From: DAOVDI01 sp965373045
GTDB taxonomy: Bacteria > Acidobacteriota > Aminicenantia > Aminicenantales > Aminicenantaceae
Assembly: GCA_965373045.1 (NCBI GenBank)
Contig: CBDVEQ010000095.1
Coordinates: 1-10,354 of the forward strand
DNA: 10,354 nt
Direction: 5' to 3'
Under the pieces are notes generated by a model. It was not told the DNA's origin and did not search any database. It was given only the letters and a program-made list of their open reading frames with translations. The position numbers and the translations under genes were made by a program. Every line of letters begins with the position of its first letter. The first letter of the stretch is position 1. Of the stretch, positions 6,347 through 10,354 are shown piece by piece.

Positions 6347-6760
6347 GTGAGTAAAGAGATCAAGATAACCCTTCCCGGCAACAGACGAGTGGATGCCGAC
6401 TATAAGGGATTTCACATCCCGACAGACCAGCCCCTGTACGACGGCGGAAACAACTCCTTTCCAGCCCCCTTTGACCTGTTTATGGTCTCCATCGCGACTT
6501 GCTGCGGATATTATGCCATGGCCTTCTGTCAAAGCCGGAATATCCCCACGGGGGATATCACTTTAACTCAGAAAAGCGAGTATGATCCGGAAATAAAAAG
6601 GATCGGGAAAATCAAGATCGAGGTCCAGCTTCCGCCGGACTTTCCTGAAAAATATAAAAGAGCGATCATCCGGGCTATTGAAAGCTGCTCGGTAAAAAAG
6701 CTCATTCAGAACGCACCTGTTTTTGAGACCACAACAGTCACAAAAAAATCAAACAGTTAA
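6347..6760 (+). CDS. OsmC/Ohr-family protein (thiol peroxidase-like)
   Basis: OsmC/Ohr proteins reduce organic hydroperoxides with a pair of cysteines. The family's central helix begins at PFDLFMVSIATCCGYYAMAF (residues 41-60), where Cys52 or Cys53 would be the reactive cysteine. Cys114 in ESCSVKKLIQNAP is the partner. Cys61 is an extra cysteine on the same helix. The length of 137 aa is typical. The start is GTG, chosen because GAGGAG lies seven bases upstream. It has its own promoter and converges on the methyltransferase gene with only 5 bp between the stop codons. Many members of this subgroup are annotated only as OsmC-family, and peroxidase activity is not guaranteed. Confidence 0.9.
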   Translation: MSKEIKITLPGNRRVDADYKGFHIPTDQPLYDGGNNSFPAPFDLFMVSIATCCGYYAMAFCQSRNIPTGDITLTQKSEYDPEIKRIGKIKIEVQLPPDFPEKYKRAIIRAIESCSVKKLIQNAPVFETTTVTKKSNS

Positions 6761-6765
6761 TCTTG

Positions 6766-7485
6766 TCAACTGTCTTGGAATGGGCCTATTCCTTTGGAAA
6801 AGATCGCCAGGAGAAGGTCTCTGTCCTTTTCCGTGATCGCCAGGCGGCCGAACAGGTCAAAAATCATATCTGTCACATGTTCTTTATTTGTATTGTGGAT
6901 GAATTGTCTCTGCTCCAGTTTGTCCAGGATCATACAAATGCTTTCTTCCTGTTCTTTAAAAGGCAGCGGCCTGTCCTGCTCGAAACGGTCTTTCCGGGCC
7001 GGAATTTCCTGATAGATCGTAAAGAGCGTGATCAGGACAGCCGAAGCCAGGTTATAAGAAGGCTGGTTAAAATATTGTGGAATGTGAAACCGAAAATTAG
7101 AGTACCGCAGTTCATCCGATGTAAGCCCGGTGCGCTCGTTGCCGAACAGAAGTCCGATTCGAGTCTTCGGAGAAAAATTTAATATTTTGTCTACAGCTTC
7201 ATCCAAAGGGACAGAGGAAAAATTCTTCCTTTTCTTGGCGGTTGCGGCAAAAATGACATCCAGGTCCCCTATGGCCTGTGACAGGTCAGAATAAAGATTT
7301 ACACTGTCCAGAATATCGCCGGCATGGACGGCTGTAATATAAGATTTTTCCCGAAGATGATCGACTCCTACCAGACTGAGCCTTGAAAAGCCCGTGTTCT
7401 TCATACACCGGGCCGAAAGACCGATATTCTCATGATTTTGCGGTCTTACCAGGATTATTGAAATAGAACTCTGATTTATGTTCAC
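6766..7485 (-). CDS. trmJ: SPOUT-family RNA 2'-O-methyltransferase, TrmJ type
   Basis: TrmJ methylates the 2'-hydroxyl of nucleotide 32 in tRNA anticodon loops, using S-adenosylmethionine bound in a trefoil knot. All three SpoU motifs are present: LVRPQNHENIGLSAR (residues 12-26), LLFGNERTGL (112-121) and PSYNLASAV (142-150). The C-terminal helical extension of about 80 residues, ending in FDLFGRLAITEKDRDLLLAIF, is the TrmJ type rather than TrmL or RlmB. The frame is open to an ATG at 7545. GTG at 7485 is preferred because AAGGAG lies five bases upstream and the extra 20 residues look unlike the family, giving 239 aa. It is divergent from the GH127 gene and convergent with the OsmC gene. Confidence is high for the SPOUT family and moderate for the exact target nucleotide. 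Confidence 0.85.
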   Translation of the reverse strand: MNINQSSISIILVRPQNHENIGLSARCMKNTGFSRLSLVGVDHLREKSYITAVHAGDILDSVNLYSDLSQAIGDLDVIFAATAKKRKNFSSVPLDEAVDKILNFSPKTRIGLLFGNERTGLTSDELRYSNFRFHIPQYFNQPSYNLASAVLITLFTIYQEIPARKDRFEQDRPLPFKEQEESICMILDKLEQRQFIHNTNKEHVTDMIFDLFGRLAITEKDRDLLLAIFSKGIGPFQDS

Positions 7486-7530
7486 TTTTTCTCCTTGTTG
7501 TTTGTATAATGCTATCGATTTCAAAATTAT

Positions 7531-7550
7531 TATTAGTGAATTCATTAATA
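7531..7550. promoter_or_regulatory. 20-bp near-perfect palindrome, candidate operator
   Basis: Nine of ten base pairs are symmetric about 7540/7541 (core TGAATTCA; the single mismatch is 7536 with 7545). It lies in the divergent gap between the TrmJ and GH127 genes and overlaps the position expected for the -35 box of the GH127 promoter. This is where a repressor site would sit. The sequence is AT-rich, which raises the chance of accidental symmetry. Confidence 0.4.
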
Positions 7551-7561
7551 TAGATTATAAT
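7533..7561 (+). promoter_or_regulatory. Candidate promoter of the GH127 gene
   Basis: A perfect TATAAT lies at 7556-7561, with a poor -35 (TTAGTG, 7533-7538) at 17 nt. The predicted start near 7568 gives a leader of about 48 nt with GAGG before the ATG. A weak -35 overlapping a palindrome would suit a gene that needs an activator or is controlled by a repressor. A second TATAAT at 7505-7510 is a less likely alternative. Confidence 0.35.
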
Positions 7562-7615
7562 TACCAATAATATCAATTTCATGATACTAATAAAGTCAAA
7601 AAGAGAGGAAATGCA

Positions 7616-9580
7616 ATGGAAAAAATAATCATCCTATTAACAATTTTATTAATTCTTATGTCATGCACAACTAGTCCCGAAAAAACATTTCAGGTCCAAC
7701 AGGTGTCTTTTACAGATGTTAAGATCGAGGACGAATTCTGGGCTCCGCGAATGGAAACCAACCGAAGGGTGACCATTCCCTATGATTTTAAAAAATGCGA
7801 AGAAACCGGGCGGATTAATAACTTTGCCAAAGCCGGTGGATTAATTGAGGGCAAGTTCGAAGGCATTCGTTACAATGATTCGGATGTTTATAAAATAATC
7901 GAAGGTGCTTCTTATTCACTAAATCTGCATCCAGATCCAGAGCTTGAAAAATATCTGGACGATCTCATTTACAAGATCGCTGCTGCACAGGAAGATGATG
8001 GTTATTTATACACCACACGTACGATCGATCCAGAGCATCCTGCCCGTGCTGCCGGAGATACGCGCTGGTCATATCTCATCCACAGCCACGAACTCTATAA
8101 TGTGGGTCATATGTACGAAGCAGCGGTTGCATTCTACCAGGCAACAGGGAAACGCTCACTGCTTGACGTAGCGATCAAGAGCGCCGATTTTATCGACAGC
8201 GTTTTTGGACCAGGCAAAAGGCACGATCCCTCAGGTCATCAAGAAATCGAAATAGGTCTTGCTAAACTCTACAAGGTGACTGGAAATGAAAAATACCTGA
8301 AACTGGCAAAGTTTTTCCTTGACCAGCGTGGACGCTACATTAAACGCGAACCTTACTATGCCTATGGCAATGCTGAATACACGCAGGATCATAAACCTGT
8401 GGTCGATCAGGATGAGGCAGTCGGTCATGCGGTTCGTGCAGGTTACATGTATTCTGGCATGGCAGACGTGGCTGCTTTAACAGGTAATATCGAATATATC
8501 AAAGCTATCGATAGAATCTGGGAAAACGTGGTTTTTAAAAAATTATATATCACAGGCGGAATTGGAGCAAGACAGAAAGGGGAAGCCTTTGGAGACAACT
8601 ACGAGCTACCTAATCGAACAGCCTATAATGAGACCTGCGCCGCAATTGCGAATATGATGTGGAATCATCGATTATTTCTTCTCCATGGCGACGCCAAATA
8701 CATTGATGTACTGGAACGAACGCTTTACAACGGATTTCTTTCAGGTGTCGGTATGAACGGCGAAGAATTCTTCTATCCTAATCCGCTTGAATCAACAGGC
8801 AATCACAAACGGAGTCCCTGGTTCGACTGTGCCTGCTGTCCTGTTAATATTGTCCGCTTTTTGCCTTCACTCCCCGGCTATGTTTATGGCTTTCAAGACG
8901 ATATCGTTTATGTAAACCTATTCATACAGGGGACTTCCACAATCAAAACAAAAAACAATACCGTAAAGCTCCGGCAGGATACCCAGTATCCCTGGGATGG
9001 AAATATCAAAATCACAGTTGATCCGGATCTATCAAAAGAATTTGCTATTAATGTACGCATTCCGGGTTGGTCACAGGACAAGCCTGTTCCCAGCGATTTA
9101 TATCGATATATAAATACCAGCCAGGAAAAGGCGGCTCTTAAGATAAATGGCGAAAAGATCGACATCGATCTAAACAAAGGTTTCGCTAGTATCCGCCGAA
9201 AATGGAAAAATGGAGATGTGATAGAACTTAATCTGCCCATGCCGATCAGGAAAGTAGTTAGCCATGAAAAAGTCAAAGATAATCAGGGAAAAATCGCTCT
9301 GGAGCGTGGTCCCATTGTTTATTGTGCTGAATGGCCTGATAACGGGGGGTATGCTCTCAATTTACTAGTACCTGATAAAATGGAATTTCAAGCAATATAC
9401 AAGTCCGATCTATTAAATGGTGTAACAATCCTCACTGGCAAGGCATTTGGCTTATATAAAAATAAAGATGATGGTTCAACTGAGAAAAGAGAACAAGATT
9501 TCGCAGCAATTCCATATTATGCCTGGGCACATCGCGGTCAGGGAGAAATGACTGTATGGCTGCTTTATGATGAACTGTAG
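7616..9580 (+). CDS. GH127 glycosidase (beta-L-arabinofuranosidase-like), lipoprotein
   Basis: GH127 enzymes release terminal beta-L-arabinofuranose or related sugars using a zinc-bound cysteine as nucleophile. By analogy with HypBA1 (Glu322, Glu338, Cys340, Cys417, Cys418), the active-site residues are all present. Glu323 (GEAFG) is the presumed acid/base, Glu339 and Cys341 (NETC) are zinc ligands, Cys407 (CACCP) is the nucleophile, and Cys408 is a further ligand. The 16-residue spacing between the two glutamates is the same as in HypBA1. The N-terminus is a lipoprotein signal with lipobox LMSC and Cys17 lipidated, so it probably faces the periplasm or cell surface. The length of 654 aa is normal and the (alpha/alpha)6 barrel is complete. 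The ATG has GAGG seven bases upstream. No transporter, regulator or other glycosidase adjoins it, so the natural glycan is unknown. Confidence 0.93.
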   Translation: MEKIIILLTILLILMSCTTSPEKTFQVQQVSFTDVKIEDEFWAPRMETNRRVTIPYDFKKCEETGRINNFAKAGGLIEGKFEGIRYNDSDVYKIIEGASYSLNLHPDPELEKYLDDLIYKIAAAQEDDGYLYTTRTIDPEHPARAAGDTRWSYLIHSHELYNVGHMYEAAVAFYQATGKRSLLDVAIKSADFIDSVFGPGKRHDPSGHQEIEIGLAKLYKVTGNEKYLKLAKFFLDQRGRYIKREPYYAYGNAEYTQDHKPVVDQDEAVGHAVRAGYMYSGMADVAALTGNIEYIKAIDRIWENVVFKKLYITGGIGARQKGEAFGDNYELPNRTAYNETCAAIANMMWNHRLFLLHGDAKYIDVLERTLYNGFLSGVGMNGEEFFYPNPLESTGNHKRSPWFDCACCPVNIVRFLPSLPGYVYGFQDDIVYVNLFIQGTSTIKTKNNTVKLRQDTQYPWDGNIKITVDPDLSKEFAINVRIPGWSQDKPVPSDLYRYINTSQEKAALKINGEKIDIDLNKGFASIRRKWKNGDVIELNLPMPIRKVVSHEKVKDNQGKIALERGPIVYCAEWPDNGGYALNLLVPDKMEFQAIYKSDLLNGVTILTGKAFGLYKNKDDGSTEKREQDFAAIPYYAWAHRGQGEMTVWLLYDEL

Positions 9581-9640
9581 ATATTAACAATTCAGAGACT
9601 GCTTTATTCACAAGTCGAGGCGAGGCCAAGGAAAAACAGC

Positions 9641-9690
9641 CTATTGAAGTCTATTGAGGTCCATAGAAGTCTATCGAAGTCGTTGAATTC
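9641..9690. repeat. Degenerate period-10 tandem repeat
   Basis: Five units in exact ten-base register: CTATTGAAGT, CTATTGAGGT, CCATAGAAGT, CTATCGAAGT, then the more diverged CGTTGAATTC. The first four differ from a common CTATTGAAGT by no more than two bases. The last runs into a perfect palindrome, TTGAATTCAA at 9683-9692. Confidence 0.75.
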
Positions 9691-9702
9691 AAGAATATTT
9701 TG

Positions 9703-9729
9703 TTGAGTTTATTGGGTTCGTTGTGTTTG
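9703..9729. repeat. Degenerate period-9 tandem repeat
   Basis: Three units in register, TTGAGTTTA, TTGGGTTCG and TTGTGTTTG, share TTGNGTTNR. They start 12 bp after the period-10 array. Confidence 0.65.
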
Positions 9730-9730
9730 G

Positions 9731-9797
9731 CTTGCAAACTCGCCAGCGAGAAACGCAAGAAGAGCTCAAAGAACTGGATTCCCGTTTGCACGGGAAT
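9731..9797. repeat. REP-like pair of hairpins, including an ATTCCC-N8-GGGAAT element
   Basis: The first hairpin (9731-9759) has two stacked stems, CTTGC with GCAAG and CTCG with CGAG, around a CCAG loop. The second (9778-9797) is a perfect 8-bp stem ATTCCCGT/ACGGGAAT with loop TTGC. It fits the ATTCCC-N8-GGGAAT pattern known as dRS3 in Neisseria and seen as dispersed palindromes in many other bacteria. Its spurious minus-strand translation contains IPVQTGIQ, the usual trace of this repeat. No transposase is in the window. Confidence 0.6.
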
Positions 9798-9814
9798 GAC
9801 GTAAATTAAAGGAC

Positions 9815-9873
9815 TTTGGGCTAAGCTGCTTTGGGCTTTGGGCCTCTTTTGCATTGGCCGTTGGCCTTTGGCC
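9815..9873. repeat. Degenerate period-7 repeat (TTTGGGC / TTTGGCC)
   Basis: TTTGGGC occurs at 9815-9821, 9830-9836 and 9837-9843. ATTGGCC, GTTGGCC and TTTGGCC follow at 9853-9859, 9860-9866 and 9867-9873. The last three are contiguous, as are the second and third. GGCCTCTT follows both blocks, suggesting that a larger segment was also duplicated. Confidence 0.65.
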
Positions 9874-9965
9874 TCTTATTCTTTCACTTAATTTAATAAT
9901 GGCAAAATCCTTTATTAAAAGCTATGACCATCCAAAATAAATATGTTTATCGGCCATTTTTTATG

Positions 9966-9981
9966 ATTAACCCAGGTTAAT
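9966..9981 (-). other. 16-bp palindrome spanning the dUTPase stop codon
   Basis: ATTAACCCAGGTTAAT is symmetric at seven of eight pairs and contains the TAA stop (9977-9979) of the dUTPase gene. On the minus strand an A-run, not a T-run, follows, so it is not a standard intrinsic terminator. It may be an mRNA 3' stem or chance. Confidence 0.35.
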
Positions 9982-10354
9982 AGGGCCCGGTGGAGCCAAA
10001 ACCACCATCCCCGCGTATTGTATCACCCAGATCCCCGGTCTCTTCGATCTCAACGGATAAAACCGGCTGAATCAGCATCTGGGCGATCTTTTTCCCCTTA
10101 TTGATGATAAAGGGCTCCTCCCCGAGGTTGATCATCACAACCTTGATCTCTCCCCGGTATCCGGAATCTATCACACCGGCCAGCCTGTGAACCCCCTTGA
10201 GAGAGATCCCGCTTTTGTCCCAGACCAGACCGACATGCCCCCCGGGAACAGCGACCTGGATACCTGTAGGCACAGGTATGGCCTTCCCTTTTTCAAGAAC
10301 AATCTCCTCCACGGAAAAAAGATCCATTCCCGCATCCCCCTGAAGGCCATAAAC
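9977..10354 (-). CDS. dut: dUTP diphosphatase (dUTPase), N-terminus beyond the right edge
   Basis: This enzyme hydrolyses dUTP to dUMP and diphosphate, supplying dTMP synthesis and keeping uracil out of DNA; it normally works as a trimer. The frame is open to base 10354, so the ATG at 10327 is an internal methionine and not the start. 125 codons are visible, with probably 10-20 residues missing. The five trimeric dUTPase motifs are present: I, GDAGMDL around that methionine; II, VWDKSGISLKG; III, GVIDSGYRGEI with the uracil-pocket Tyr and the conserved Asp; IV, KGKKIAQMLI; V, RGDGGFGSTG at the C-terminus. Motif II has Lys-Ser-Gly where the classical enzymes have Arg-Ser-Gly. The family call is very sure. 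Confidence 0.95.
   Translation of the reverse strand, partial: VYGLQGDAGMDLFSVEEIVLEKGKAIPVPTGIQVAVPGGHVGLVWDKSGISLKGVHRLAGVIDSGYRGEIKVVMINLGEEPFIINKGKKIAQMLIQPVLSVEIEETGDLGDTIRGDGGFGSTGPY

Larger units (their letters stand above)
9581..9976. other. Gene-free region of about 400 bp made of degenerate repeats and hairpins
   Basis: No credible coding frame is present. A minus-strand frame at 9651-9854 is only a translation of repeats. From left to right it holds a period-10 array, a period-9 array, two adjacent hairpins and a period-7 array, then about 90 bp of AT-rich sequence without clear structure before the dUTPase end. No intrinsic terminator with a T-tract is seen for either flanking gene. 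Confidence 0.7.

Noticed and set aside
6763..7182. Plus-strand frame of 139 codons after the OsmC gene
   Set aside because: It lies wholly antisense to TrmJ, whose three SpoU motifs are intact, and starts with no ribosome binding site.
9641..9690. CRISPR array
   Set aside because: The units are ten bases in direct tandem with no spacers, and no cas gene is present.
9778..9797. Intrinsic terminator for the GH127 gene
   Set aside because: The stem is strong but no T-tract follows on either strand, and the sequence matches a dispersed palindrome family.
9651..9854. Minus-strand frame of 67 codons in the repeat region
   Set aside because: Its translation contains IPVQTGIQ and NEPNKLNK, which come from the ATTCCC-N8-GGGAAT palindrome and the period-9 array. 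It is repeat DNA and not a gene.

Overview
The window comes from a bacterial chromosome of moderate GC that uses the standard genetic code. Two genes encode lipoproteins with clear lipoboxes (a membrane dipeptidase and a GH127 glycosidase), which points to a diderm (Gram-negative) cell. Several genes have strong GGAG-type ribosome binding sites and some promoters look like sigma70. The lineage cannot be fixed from the sequence. There is no phage gene, insertion sequence, CRISPR array, tRNA or rRNA here.

Layout. Minus strand, left end: the N-terminal part of a membrane sensor protein (running off the left edge) lies 18 nt downstream of a lipoprotein dipeptidase of peptidase family M19, so the two are probably co-transcribed. 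Upstream of these is a GNAT-fold protein of the COG3375 type, also on the minus strand and divergent from what follows. Plus strand, 2800-6178: CDP-alcohol phosphatidyltransferase, radical SAM protein with a C-terminal auxiliary-cluster domain, VTT/DedA-type membrane protein, and a diacylglycerol/sphingosine-type lipid kinase. These four form a co-directional, lipid-themed group; the last gene also has its own promoter, placed so that its mRNA would be leaderless. Then an OsmC-family protein (plus strand) faces a SPOUT RNA methyltransferase (TrmJ type, minus strand), with stop codons 5 bp apart. A GH127 beta-L-arabinofuranosidase-like lipoprotein follows on the plus strand. After it comes a gene-free stretch of about 400 bp filled with degenerate short tandem repeats and paired hairpins, and finally dUTPase (minus strand, its N-terminus off the right edge).

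How the genes may work together. The group at 2800-6178 has the parts expected for making, modifying, phosphorylating and moving a membrane lipid: a headgroup transferase, a radical SAM enzyme, a possible transbilayer lipid carrier and a lipid kinase. No product can be named. This is the most likely place in the window for an undescribed pathway. The other genes (dUTPase, TrmJ, OsmC) are ordinary housekeeping or stress functions. The two lipoprotein enzymes look like nutrient scavenging at the cell surface.

Non-coding sequence is the second point of interest. Degenerate tandem arrays of period 8 (5130-5165), 10 (9641-9690), 9 (9703-9729) and 7 (9815-9873) occur only between genes. A REP-like hairpin pair of the ATTCCC-N8-GGGAAT kind lies among the last three.
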